This document shows positions 11,431 through 26,215 of a stretch of DNA of 64,000 nucleotides, in pieces. Under the pieces are notes generated by a model. The model worked only from the letters and a program-made list of their open reading frames with translations. It ran no database searches and had not been told where the DNA came from. This DNA comes from Edaphochlamys debaryana. Lineage: Eukaryota; Chlorophyta; Chlorophyceae; Chlamydomonadales. Numbering within the stretch: position 1 is the first letter of the stretch; every line of letters starts with the position of its first letter. The position numbers and the translations under genes are program-made. The DNA is taken from positions 1,116,001-1,180,000 of the forward strand of contig JAEHOE010000023.1 in NCBI GenBank assembly GCA_016858145.1, read 5' to 3'.

Positions 11431-14400
11431 ATGCTGAGCCAGCAAGCAGGACCGGCGCGGACCCTCTCTGGGGCTCCCGCGGGGCTCGGCGCAGGTTTGC
11501 ATAGCTGTGGTCTTCGATTAGCGCATGGCCAATCTCGGAAGCTCACGCGCCTTCGGGCGGCGCCGCTTCACGACAAGGATGGGGACGCCAGAATCGCAAA
11601 GCGCAAGGAGCAGCTGTCCATCTTAGCGGCGACAACTGCTGCGATGCTGGTGAGCCCATGACATGTCTCGTGCAGCTGCTGAAACGCCACGCCGGCGCCG
11701 GTCGCGTCCGGCTGACACGTTGGCTTGGGCGGGCGGCTGCGCCAGCACAGCGGACCCGGGCTTAGCTCCCACGACCTCCCTCACTCGCTGCCCCTCTTCC
11801 TTGCTACCACAGCAGGCCGTATCACCGACCGCTGTTGGAGCGGCCTTCGGCTCCGAGGGTGGGCTGGCGAAGGGCGGCTTCCGCCTTGGGGGCACCTGCC
11901 TTGACTGTGCTTGGTCGTCTGTCCCCGGACCCCACGTGCGATCATACCGTGCCACGCTTTCCGGAACCACAACACACATCTCCCCCCCCTCTCCCCCCCC
12001 AGGACCACCTGCGCAGCCCTCCCAGCCAGTGGCTGCCTCCTCTCCTCCGCCCTCGCCTGGCGCGTCCGGCCGCGCATCCGCTGCCCCTGCAGCCCTCGAG
12101 GGCTTGTTCGGGGGCTTCTTCGCGCGCAGGCGTTCCGAGGCGGAGGCCCCCTCACCCCCGCCCGTCACCCAATCTTCCGCAGCAACTGCTGCTGCCGAGG
12201 CCGCGGCGGCTGCGGCCAACCCCAAAGCTGCAGTGGCTGCGGCGCCTCAGGTCCAGGCGCCGACTGCGCGGGTCCTTCCGGCACCCCCGGCCGTTGCGCC
12301 GTCCGCTGGTTCAGCTTCTTCCAGCCAAGGGGGCGCTGGCCAAGCCGGGGCGAAACCGTCAGACAGCAAGACGGCCTCCGCAGGGGCCGACAGTGACGCA
12401 GCGACAAGCGGCAAGGCCAAGAGCGGTAAGCGCCTCGTCATGGGGAGCGAGGCTTGGTACGGGTGCACGGGGGATGAGCAGGCCCTGGAGCCGCCCGTGT
12501 GTGTCTCATGTAGTCCCCTCTCAGCGTTGGCCGCTGCCTCGAGGCGTGGGACTCGTTGCTTAGCGCATGTTTCGCCCCCTTCTTTGATGCCCGCACCTCA
12601 GGCGACAAGCAGGGTGAGAAGGAGGGCGGCGACTTTGCCGGCTGGGCCCTGCAGAAGGCGGCCATGCTGGCAGTCGGCGGAGTGGTGGGCGCAGCCGCCA
12701 TCCGCTCGCTGACGTCACCGGCGGCGCGGGCGGTCAACGTGGATGACGTTGCGGCGGCGCTGGCCGGCAGGGGGTCCGATTCCAAATCCAGTGGATCACG
12801 GCCCGGGCTGGGACCAGGGTCCGCGTCTATTGCGTCATCGGGTGCGGCAGAGGCCAGTGGCGGGCCCGGGCGCTCGGGCCCGGCCCAGGCCCAGCAGCAA
12901 CAACAGCTCCGACAGCCGCAGCCGGGGCCTCAGCAGGGCCCGGCTGGGCCAGCGCAGGGCTGGGGCTACGAGGGCGCCGAGGGCTACCCGCCGGATCCGT
13001 ACGGCGCATCACCGTACGGCCCGCCGCCGATGCAGGGCGCGCAGCAGGGGCCCTGGGGCCAGCCGCCGCCCATGTCCCAACAGGACCCCAGCGGGCGGCG
13101 CTGGGGGGCCGCAGGGCAGCAAGGGCGCTGGCCTCAGCAACAGGCCCAGCAGGGCCCACCCGGCGGTACAGACCCGTACCAGGACCCGTACTACTGGTGG
13201 CGGAATCGGGCTGGGCCTGCCCCCGCCCCGGCACCGTACGGTCCGTACGGCCCGTACGGCCCCCCGCCGCCGCCGTACGGCGCCGGCGGCTACCCGGGCT
13301 GGCCGGAGGGTGCCGTCGACGCGGAGGGCCGGCCGCTGGGACCCGGGCCGGAAGGGGCGCCCCCGCCCTTCTACCCGCCCTACCCCCCGCCATACTACTA
13401 CCCGCCGCCGCTGGCCCCGCCGCCCTACCCGGCAGCGCGCGGCGGCGTGGCGCCGCCCCCATACGGCCCGCCGCCGTACGCTGACCCCTCGGTGTACGGC
13501 CCGCCGGGAGCGTACGAAGCGGTGGCACCACCGCCCCAGGCCCCGCCCGCATCAACCCGACAAACCGGCCGGGGGAGTGACGGGAGGGCGGGGGCCGTGG
13601 CCCCTGGTCCCCAGGGGCAGGGCCAGGACCGTCTGCTCGGCCGCAACCCCTGGGACCGGCCAGCCTCCTCGTCCGCCTCCTCTTCCTCCTCCTCCTCCGC
13701 GTCCTCCGCTCCCGCTCGGCAGTCCCAGGCCACCGGCTCGCCCCGCTCCTCCCCCGGGCGCGCCGTGCCGCCCCGCCGCATCGCACCTGCGTCGTGGCGC
13801 CAGGACCTGTCCGAAGACGAGGACGCCCCGGCCCCGGCCCCGGCCCCCGGCTCCGCCCGCGACTCTGGCGGCGACGCCAGGTCACAATGGCGCAACGCCG
13901 GCCCAGACGCCTCGGCGGCGGTCGGCGGCCGGCAGCAGGATGAGGAGCAGGCGCGTCGCTTCGCCCCCGCCTCCTCACCCGCCGCCTCCCAACCGCAGCA
14001 GCAGCAGCAGCAGCAGCAGCGGTGGCAGCAGCAGGAGGAGGCCGGTGGTCAGCAGTCGGGCGCGGGGAGTGATGACGAGTCTCTGGAGGAGGTGTGGGGC
14101 CGCTCGGCGGCTCGCCAGGAGGCCCAAGACCAGCTCGACGGAGTGGACGCAGAGCTCTTGGAGCTGGAGACACAGATACGGGCGCTGAGGCGGGGCAGCA
14201 GCCCCGGCGGCGCCGTACAAGGGTCCGGCGGTGGCGGCGGCGCGGGGGCGGCGGGGGCGCAGCGCGGCCGGGCCGCGGCGGCACCCGACTGGCGGCAACG
14301 CCTGGCGGAGGAGTCCGCCGGCGGCACCGGCGGCCGGGCCTGGCGGGAGGAGGCGGAGGCTGCCCGGGATCAACCGCCGGAGGAGGCGCGGACGAGCGAG

Positions 14401-15978
14401 TCAATCAGCGTCAGCATCTCGCCCGAGGCGGATGCGGAGTACGAGCGGCTGATGCGCATGTGGGCGGAGATGAACGGGGAGGAACCGCCGGCGGCGCGCG
14501 GGGCAGCGGCCCCGGCCTCGGCCCCGCAGGCGGCGCAGGCCAGGGGGCAGGGGCGGTCTGAGGCCGAGGCCCAGGCGATGGAGGAGGCGGAGTGGGGCCG
14601 CCGGGCCGCGGAGTTTGAGTCGTCTGCCGCGGCGATGGCGGAGCCTCCTCAGCAGCAGCAACAGCCGCAGCGGGAGGAGGAGCGGCCGCAGCGGATGCCA
14701 CAGGAGCAGCCGCTGTCGCAGCGGGGGCGTGGGGGCTCGCGGCAGGAGGCGGCGCCCGCGGTCGAACCGCCGGCCATCATCCGCCCAAAGACGCTGGCCG
14801 GCCCCTCCGCGCCCTCGCCCGCACCCGCACCCGCACCCGCGCCGGCGCAGCAGCAGCAGCAGCCGAAGAGCCCCGCAGCCGACAGCGGCCCCGTGGGGTG
14901 GCTCGGCCGCATTGTCAAGGCCCTGGCGGGGAGCGCCATCACGGGTGGCGGCGGCGCGGGCAGCAGCAACGCCTCCAGCCCCACGAGCAGCTCCGACGGC
15001 GGCAGCAGCACCAGCACCAGCGGGGGCAGCGGAGGCGGCGGCGGCGGGCAGGAGGGCAGGGCGGCCGCGGCCAAGAAGGCGGCGCCAGTGCGTTGGGCGC
15101 AGGCGGACGCTGTGGGCATGGTGGAGACGGAGCCGGTGCCAGGGCCGGGCGAGACGGAGGAGGAGGCGCGCGCTCGGTGGGAGGAGCTGCGGAAATTGGA
15201 GCGGGAGGCCCTGGCGTGGGCCGAGGAGCAGCGGGGCGGGCCGCCGCCGGGCAAGGCCCAGGCCCAGGCGGCCCAGCCTCAGGCCCAGGCGCAGGCCCAG
15301 GCCCAGGCCCAGGCCGCTCCGCCCCAGCCGGCGACCCGCCAGGCGCCTGCCAACTGGCGCGCCGCTGCTGAGGCCTCGGTTTTGAGCGCCCCGGCAGCCG
15401 CCGCGGCGGAGCCGGCGCAGCCGGCGGCCGCGGCAGCAGCCCCGGCGGCGGCGGCCCAGCAGCCGCAGGCCCGCGCCGCTGCCCCGGCCCAACAGGCACC
15501 GCCGCCGCCGGCGCTTGCGGCGCCTGCCGTACCGCCCGTACGCAAGGAGGAGCTGCAGCAGCTGAGGGCCACCAGCCAGGCGGCGGCGGACCGCGCCGCC
15601 GAGACTCTCGCCCGCATCCGAGCCATGCGCGCCAAGAGCGGCGGCGGCGACGGTTCGCCTTCCGCCGCTTCGCCTTCTGCCCCCGCCCCGCCCGCCCCCG
15701 CCCCCGCCGCCGCTCCGGCCGCGTCAGGCCGCATCGTGACGGCCGGCCGCCGCGGCCGCAACGCCGCGACTACGCCCGGCGGTGGCGAGAACGGCGCCGC
15801 CGACGGGTCAACCGCCATCGGCTCCAACGGTAACAACGGTCACGATGAGGCGCTCGCGGCGGAGATCGCGGCGGCGCAGGGCGCCCAGTCTGACACGACC
15901 ACGGGGGCGGCGAGCGCGCAGCGGGTCATGGGGGAACTGGGCGTGGGGTCTAAGCGCGAGGCAGCCGAGGTGCTGTGA
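11431..15978 (+). CDS. Large low-complexity, probably plastid-targeted protein of unknown function
   Basis: Phase-consistent exons are 11431-11649, 11813-11858, 12003-12425 and 12602-15978, giving 1354 residues. Treating 11813-12425 as one exon also keeps the frame. The N-terminus is rich in Ser/Ala/Arg/Leu and poor in acids, like an algal plastid transit peptide. The last exon begins with a conserved-looking segment that includes a short hydrophobic stretch, AAMLAVGGVVGAAAI, a possible membrane segment. It then becomes Pro/Gly/Tyr repeats (PYGPYGPPPPPYG near 13240), Ser runs (13660), an 8-Gln run (14000), Ala-Gln repeats (15250-15310) and Ala/Pro tracts, separated by charged helical stretches (14370-14460, 15120-15230) that may form coiled coils. 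The frame stays open for more than 3.3 kb, and its length and ordered composition favour a real gene. No family was recognised. Such disordered sequence could scaffold or phase-separate, but that is speculation. Confidence 0.7.
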
Positions 15979-18241
15979 TGACCGGCAGCCCGGTCTTGGA
16001 TTACGCATGGAGCGGAGCAGGAGCTGGGAGAAAGGTCCTGCCATGATCCCTGACTTCGCGTGGTGCATTTGGTGACGGCACAACCTGGTGCCCGATCCTG
16101 TATGTGCGCCGAGGAGGTGGGGGGCCTGTTATCAGGGAAGGTGGGGTAGCACCACACGGCGAATGCAAGCATGGCGCACGCAGGGGGCGTGCGCTGCAGG
16201 CGGCGTGGCATGCAGGCTGGGCGGTGAGGCAGGGGTGGCACTTGCTCGGAAGGGCTGCTGGGGGCGGGAGTGGAGCTGGCATGCCGCGCGCATGACGGGT
16301 CTAGAGCCTGGGCGGGTCTGTATCTCCTGTACCGTTCCATTTTGTGCGGGGTGTGTTGCCAGCGGTGGGGGGCTGCAAGTGCGAGTTGGGGTTGGGTTGG
16401 GGACGAGAGAATCGGGACGGGGGCAAGAGCGCGTTCGTCTCGGACCCGCCTAGTTGAAATACACCGGGTTGGGGTTTGAAGGTTGTTGTGGCGGGGTGGC
16501 GGATGCCAACTGGTGCCGCCGTTGGAGAGCACTAGTGATCAGCTGGGGCTGCCGTTATGGTTTAGTGTCGGGCCCGGGTCGCGTGTGGACGCACTGGCAA
16601 GTAAGCAAGTACCGGTAAGTTCGCTGATGGTAACGGCTTACCGACTGGCGGTTTGGGTCCAGGGCTGCTGACGGTGGTTGTGGCTTTGGCATTCAGTAGC
16701 GCGAGGGACGTGAGCTGTGTAGGTGAGCGGTGTCGGCACAGGTGTGGGCGAGGGACTTCTGGGGGGCGGTGTAGGGCCCCTCTTGGCTGGATTGGACTGT
16801 AGGTTCCTTGAGATGCTATTCACGGTAGATCCGTACGTGGACGTTGAAGAGTTATGCCCTGGGCACCTTTCATTGACGGTTTGAAGATGGATTGAAGAGC
16901 CGCCACGTGACTGAGATCGAAGAGATGGAAGATCAGTAGAGTCGAGTTCGGGACGGCCGGTTAGGAGAGTTCGGCGGGGTGAACGGCTCAGAGCCCTTTG
17001 GTGCAAGGTTTGATATTGACAGGCGAACCCTTGTAAGACCTCTGGGTGAGGGCACGGCTTAGCCGGATACATCGGAGTGTCGGACCCGTCCTCGGCCTGG
17101 TCCAGGCCACTTGGGCTGCAGACAGCATGCACGAGCAGAAGGGCAGGTGGACATGAGGGCCGAAAGGTCTCGAGAGCCTGCAAGCTGCAACCCTGCTCCA
17201 GCAGACCAGCTTCAAGGTGGCTGGCGCGTGCCCACGCAAAGGCAGGCGAGTCCGTCGGGCAAGGAGCTGGTATCAATCCTGATCAGCTCCCTTCCAAGCT
17301 GTTCTATGACCAGGAGACACAAGGCCTGTACGTCGTCCGTCTCGGCCCGAGGACCAAGACACAGACCGACGGCCTGTACCAACTTCCCTGTCGGAGTTGC
17401 ATCAGTGGACGCACCGTGCTGTACGCGCGGGACATGAGCCCGCGCCGTCGCTGGCCGTCAGTCATGGCTCTTTGCATTGTCCCAACCGCTTTCGGGTCCC
17501 TGCGTGCTTTGTCATCGCCAGTCCACGGCCCTCAGATGAGTCGTCATTCATGTCAACACCAAGCACCCCGTCACTTCCACCCGTCCTGGCAGCTCCAGGC
17601 TGCACCCGTCCTGGCAGCTCCAGGCTGCACCCGTCCTGGCAGCTCCAGGCTGAAATGAAATCATCGCCCACACCACCACCGGCGTTCGTGTCCCTCGCAC
17701 TCTCTCGCTCTCACATGCTCGCTTCTCTCCACTTCGCTGCGACCACAAACAGCACGGCCCTGCAAGCAGACGTGGTCCGATTTATCCCCCAGGCCACCCT
17801 CGCCCACCTCGCACTCCAGAAGGGCGAAAGCCACTGCTAGCCACTGCTAGGTCCTGCCCCCCTGCCCAGCTGCCATACCGTACATCAAACGTGCCGTACC
17901 ACACACAGCCGCGGCATGGCTCACCACAGCAACAGCTGAACGAAATACCATACACCACAAAACCACACAGAGCAGCCCGTATCCGAGGCCCCGAAACGCG
18001 CTCCCTCGGCTGCTCAACACCCACTCGCTTTCGGCACTGCGCCTCCCCCGCCTCCAAGCTCCAAACCACGCAGACGACTCCCCCGCCGAGCGCGGTTCCG
18101 CCCAGGCGCCCGGTTCCCGCCTCGGGTGCCGCACAGTCTCCTGTTGCTCAGCTGCTCAGCTCCTGTTCCCACAGGATTGGGAATGTCCTCCTGCTTCTCC
18201 ACCTCCCCCTCCGGCCGGCGGCACGCGGTCCGAATGGCGCC
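15979..18241. other. Intergenic region with 3' UTRs of convergent genes
   Basis: This 2.2-kb stretch lies between the stop codons of two convergent genes. It has only short, biased reading frames and one exact tandem repeat at 17578-17652. No tRNA-like fold or recognisable protein was found. Confidence 0.5.
17578..17652. repeat. Tandem repeat, three exact 25-bp copies
   Basis: The unit begins CACCCGTCCTGGCAGCTCC and repeats without spacers at 17578-17602, 17603-17627 and 17628-17652. All three copies read the same. It is a minisatellite in the convergent 3' region, not a CRISPR array, because there are no unique spacers. Confidence 0.95.
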
Positions 18242-22216
<3,975 letters not shown>

Positions 22217-22409
22217 TATGCGAGGGGTTGGGTTCAACAGGAAGCAAGTGACGGTAACAGTAAGTTTCAGGACAGGCTGAGAGCAGAAATATGAGTTCAA
22301 GTAAAAGCGCCGGCCGGTGATTAATGCGAGTGCCGGGATGGGCCGCCCCCATGCATTCAAAGCGCGGGAGTCGCTTTCGTGTCCGCTTTCGACACACAGT
22401 ACAGCACAA
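22217..22409. promoter_or_regulatory. Short shared promoter region of divergent PRMT1 and RING/TPR genes
   Basis: Only 193 bp separate the PRMT1 ATG from the favoured start of the RING gene (121 bp if the RING gene uses its upstream ATG at 22338). This implies a bidirectional promoter with short 5' UTRs. The stretch is less GC-rich than the flanking coding sequence. No specific binding site was recognised. Confidence 0.55.
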
Positions 22410-23900
22410 ATGAGTTGCCCGCTCGGCTTCGGCTCGGGCGACGCCCAGCACTTGTCCCCTTACCATTGCTCAATATGCAAGGGCCTGTTGCATGAACCCG
22501 TGGTCGCGCAGCCCTGCAAGCACACGTTCTGTAGCTTCTGTGCAAAGCGCGCGGGCCGCGACTGCCCCAAGTGCGGTAACGACATTGACGCGACAGAACC
22601 CGCCGTTGAGCTAGCGGCGTCCATCAACAAGCTCCTGTCGGGGCATGCCAAGTTTGTCAGCAAATCGGCAGGGCCGCCGGTTCCCGGCGTCGGCAGCGGT
22701 CCTGGTGTCGGCATGGACGGCGCCCAGGATCTGCCCTCGCTCCTACTCCAGCTCGCGCTGCAGTCGTTCGGAGGAGGCAACCCGGAGGCCGCGCTCTCGC
22801 GCCTTGATGCATGTGCCGACGCCATCTGCATCGCGGCTGAGGCGGGCTCCACTTCTGCTCCGCCGCCCGCGGCAGCCTCCTCCGCCTCCGCCACCCCAGC
22901 TACCGCCCCCGCTGCCACCGACGCCGCCGCTGCCTCCCGCCTCCTGGCAGCGGCGCGAACCAGCGCCGCCACGGCCTCGCGCCTGGGGGCCGTCCTGGGC
23001 TGCCAAGCCGATTGCCACCGCCGCCTCAACAACCCGGGGGAAGCGCACGCGAAGTTCGAAGCCAGCCTGGCCTGCCTGCAGCCCTGGAAGGGCGCCAACC
23101 GCGAAGCTGACTCAGCCCTGTCCGTAACGCACAACAAGCTGGGAGACCTCCTGCTGACGGCGGGCCGTACGGCGGAGGCACGTGAGCAGTACGAAGCCGC
23201 CCTGGCGATCCGGCGGGACGCGCTGTCCGCGTCCGGGTCGGGGGCGGCGGCGGCAGGGGCAGCTGGCGGCGGCGAGGCAGCGGCGGCGGCGGCGGACGCG
23301 GCGGGACCGGCGGATGCGGCAAATGTGGAGGCGGTACAGGACGTGTGTGAGCTTGCCACGAGTCTTTGCAAGGTGGCGGATGTGTGGCTTGGGGAGCAGG
23401 AGAGCAAACCGGCTTCAACCGCAACCACAACCGCGACGGAGGCTGCAGCCACGACGTCAGTATCCGGGGGCGACGTCGGCGGTAGCGGCGGAGCGGCAGG
23501 CGGGGAGGGCGGCGTGGACGCGGTGCGGAGGGCGGCGGCGCTGCTGGCGGAGGCGAGGGAGGTTCTGCTCCGGCCCGCGGCGCTGCCGTACGCCCGGGCG
23601 TGCGGCGTGACGCCGGCCGCACCGGGCGAGGCGGCGGCGGCCCCGCCAGCGGTGGGGGCGGCGGCCGAGCCGACGGAGGAGGGCACGGAGGCAGCAGACG
23701 CCAAGGGGACGCGTGGGGGCGAAAGCGAGAGCGCGGGTGGCGGCGGGGAGGACGGGGCGGGAGCGAAGGGCGAGGCGCTGCCTCCGCTGCTGCTCAGTCG
23801 CTGGGGGCGCGTGTGGGGGGCCATGGAGCAGCTCACGGCGCGGGTGGGGGAGCTGGGCCTGGCAGATGACGAGGGCAGGCGGGGCAGGCCTGCCGTGTGA
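22410..23900 (+). CDS. RING-finger protein with TPR-like helical repeats
   Basis: A single open exon of 496 residues. Near the N-terminus is a C3HC4 RING: CSICKGLLHEP, then CKHTFCSFC and CPKCG. RING domains of this type usually act as E3 ubiquitin ligases. Downstream, residues of the forms CHRRLNNPGEAHAKFEASL and HNKLGDLLLTAGRTAEAR look like tetratricopeptide helices, which bind partner proteins. The rest is Ala/Gly-rich linker (about 22850-22940 and 23220-23310). I chose the ATG at 22410 for its AAA context directly before it and its closeness to the RING; an in-frame ATG at 22338 would add 24 residues. It is intronless, unlike most neighbours. The substrate is unknown. Confidence 0.8.
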   Translation: MSCPLGFGSGDAQHLSPYHCSICKGLLHEPVVAQPCKHTFCSFCAKRAGRDCPKCGNDIDATEPAVELAASINKLLSGHAKFVSKSAGPPVPGVGSGPGVGMDGAQDLPSLLLQLALQSFGGGNPEAALSRLDACADAICIAAEAGSTSAPPPAAASSASATPATAPAATDAAAASRLLAAARTSAATASRLGAVLGCQADCHRRLNNPGEAHAKFEASLACLQPWKGANREADSALSVTHNKLGDLLLTAGRTAEAREQYEAALAIRRDALSASGSGAAAAGAAGGGEAAAAAADAAGPADAANVEAVQDVCELATSLCKVADVWLGEQESKPASTATTTATEAAATTSVSGGDVGGSGGAAGGEGGVDAVRRAAALLAEAREVLLRPAALPYARACGVTPAAPGEAAAAPPAVGAAAEPTEEGTEAADAKGTRGGESESAGGGGEDGAGAKGEALPPLLLSRWGRVWGAMEQLTARVGELGLADDEGRRGRPAV

Positions 23901-24778
23901 GAGGGTAGCGCGAATGTGAGATAAGGGGCAGGGGGATGAGACCAGGGGCATGGACAGGAGGGGTCGGGGCATGCGAATGCGACATGCAGGTTGCACGGTA
24001 CTGGTAATGATGACGTAGGCAGGGACATTGTGTGCAGTACGCGCAAGACAGCGGCTTGACTGGCAAAGACGCCAGGGCACACGCGGTGGACAATGTTGAA
24101 GGCGGCGGGGGGAAGCGAGGCTTGTGGTACCTAGGGCTGGGTCAAATTTCGTGCAGGCAGGAAGACTTGCGGGCGGGAGTAAGCATATGGAGGCATGCGG
24201 GGGCCATGGTGGCTGAGCTGCCGCCTGAATGCAATCGGTGCCCAGCGGAGGAGGGCCAGGCTAAAGTGTTGGCTCGACCCCTGTGCGGGGTTTGAGTGAA
24301 AGAAGTCCGGTACTGCTTTAGGATCGGGGGTTCGGGCTGCTGCCGTATGCTCAATCACGCTCGCCCCTGCTCAGGACCGCGGAAGGGCAGAGTTCTCGGT
24401 CGCTCGGTGGTCTTCGGTAGTTATAGGGAGGGACCCCAGATGGAGAGCACGGCATCTGAACGCGGTGGCTACGGACCTTGACGCGGCCGGCACACACCCC
24501 GCTACCCCCACCCAGCTGCGATCGACCCATTCAGAGACTCTGTTCAGCCGCGGCTCGTTATCAAGACCGTCAAAGGTTGGACAGGGATGCGTACTCTGGG
24601 GCCTGCGGCGCAGTTCCGCCCTGCTTCAAACAGTCTTGGCACCAGCGCGCTGGCCTGCCTCGTGGCACGGACGGGGGGCGTGCAAAGATCCGGTCTCCTC
24701 CCTACCCAGGCCTAGGGCCCAGAGAGACGCGGCGCAAAACCGGTCGCGAATCAGTATCTACACACACACGCGTGTACA
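23901..24778. other. Intergenic region, no gene seen
   Basis: This is the 3' UTR of the RING gene plus spacer. Only short frames without recognisable similarity are present on both strands. Confidence 0.5.
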
Positions 24779-25096
24779 ATGAACACTCCGTTTCGGTCAG
24801 GCCCAGGCTTCAGAGGTCGCGAGCCCCTGACCAGGCGGAAGATGCGGAATCGTGTTCAGTGCTCCGCAACAGCAGGCCCGAATGGTCCTGCGTGGTCAGG
24901 TCCTGCAGCGAAGGTTGCAACTCTTGCGGCGGTCTGCGCGTCGGCAATCGTCGTGCAACGAGTGGGCGCCTCAATGGAGAAGGTGGAGTCCGACCTCAAG
25001 GAGATGAAGCTCGACCTCAAGGAGGTCAAGGTCATGCTGGCCAACATATACGACAAGCTGTCTACACAAGCGAGTGGGAAAGCGGGTGGTTTTTAG
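24779..25096 (+). CDS. Small protein with hydrophobic segment and C-terminal coiled coil
   Basis: A 105-residue frame. The first ~40 residues are basic and rich in Ser/Gly/Pro, like an organelle-targeting peptide. A hydrophobic stretch, VATLAAVCASAIVV, follows, then a heptad-like helix with EKVESDLKEMKLDLKEVKVM, and the end is Gly-rich. This order (targeting region, membrane anchor, coiled coil) is unlike the random frames nearby and argues for a real gene. No family was recognised. The ATG lies directly after a lower-GC stretch suitable as a 5' UTR. Confidence 0.5.
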   Translation: MNTPFRSGPGFRGREPLTRRKMRNRVQCSATAGPNGPAWSGPAAKVATLAAVCASAIVVQRVGASMEKVESDLKEMKLDLKEVKVMLANIYDKLSTQASGKAGGF

Positions 25097-26215
25097 TGGT
25101 GCTGGCAGCATGCCAATGCCCGATGTGCTGGGAGGATGTGCGGAGCTGCCGCTGTGCAGTGGGGCGGTCTGTGCCGGGGCAAACTATACGGGAACAGCTT
25201 GCAGGGAAGGGGGCTGACACGGCCCGGGGGTGGGGGGAGTGGGATGGTGCCGAGGCGAGCTGGGGGTTTGACGAGAACAACGTGGCAAGAAGCCGCATCG
25301 TATAGGTGAAGCAGCCGCGCACGAGACGGGCATGTCGACACCCTGAGCTGCAAGGACCCCGACGAGCTGGGGGCCCGCCGAGGCCCGCAGGCAGGAGCAG
25401 GCAGGGCTGAGGCAGGGGCAGGCAATCGATGCGGCGGGTGCATGCGGATGCACAACCCTTTCTGCCTGACGCGAAGCCCTTGCGTGTTTGCAATGGTGTA
25501 CAGTGTAAGGATGCACGCACCTGCCAGAGTGCCAGCCACCTGCCAGCGGCCTGTCCAGTGACAAAAGCTGGGGGTGCCAACGCGCTCGCAGCCCTGGAAC
25601 CACCATGGCCCGCTTCCGGACCTTGACGAGTCTGTGCACGGCAGCGCAGCTGGCGATCCACGAAGTCCACGTGTTGGCCCGCAGCTCGGCTTGAGAGACA
25701 CCGGGCACAGCACGACGGCAGAAGCGTAGTGTTACACGGTGACCGCGAGGCAGCTGCCTGTGGAGGCAGCGAGCATTACCCAGCACATGCTGGATCGGAC
25801 TGGGCCTGTTTCAGACGGTATATCCAACCAAACCAAGTATCAAAGTCTTCGGTGCATCAACCTGTGCACGCCGCCAGTCCCCCTCCACACACGCTTGCTC
25901 CACACACAGCAACACGCAGTCTACATACCCACACGCGCCCACTCGCCCCCCATCGAATGGGCACGAACGATCGCCTTGTCGCGGCCACCGGGGCGGTAGG
26001 GTGCATTTCCTCCACCCTGTCCGGCGCTTACAATCCCGCCGCCGCATCCGGCGCCTACCCACCGCCGCCGCTCGCCAGCTCGTCAGGCCTCCCGTCGGTT
26101 TGCAATGGTGCCCCTTGCCTCACCCCCCCCCCCGGTACAACTCCTGCCCTCGCCCTCGCCACATACAGCTCATGCCCCACAACCCCCCCAGCCAGCACAG
26201 TCAGCGGCGCGGCGC
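25097..26215. other. Intergenic region, no supported gene
   Basis: Minus-strand frames of about 200 codons overlap here in all three phases (25062-25786) and have the composition of shadow frames. None contains a recognised motif. Confidence 0.45.

Noticed and set aside
12827..14404. 525-codon open frame on the minus strand
   Set aside because: It is antisense to the long plus-strand exon of the low-complexity protein. GC-rich codons leave few stops on the opposite strand, and its Arg/Pro-rich composition is that of a shadow frame.
17578..17652. Possible CRISPR-like array
   Set aside because: Three head-to-tail copies without spacers in a eukaryotic nuclear context; a simple minisatellite.
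22460..24082. 540-codon open frame on the minus strand
   Set aside because: Antisense to the RING/TPR gene, Ser/Ala/Pro-rich, no motif; the plus strand has a clear RING finger.
25184..25786. 200-codon minus-strand frame
   Set aside because: Three overlapping frames of similar length occur in the same stretch, and none has a motif, transit peptide or spliced continuation.
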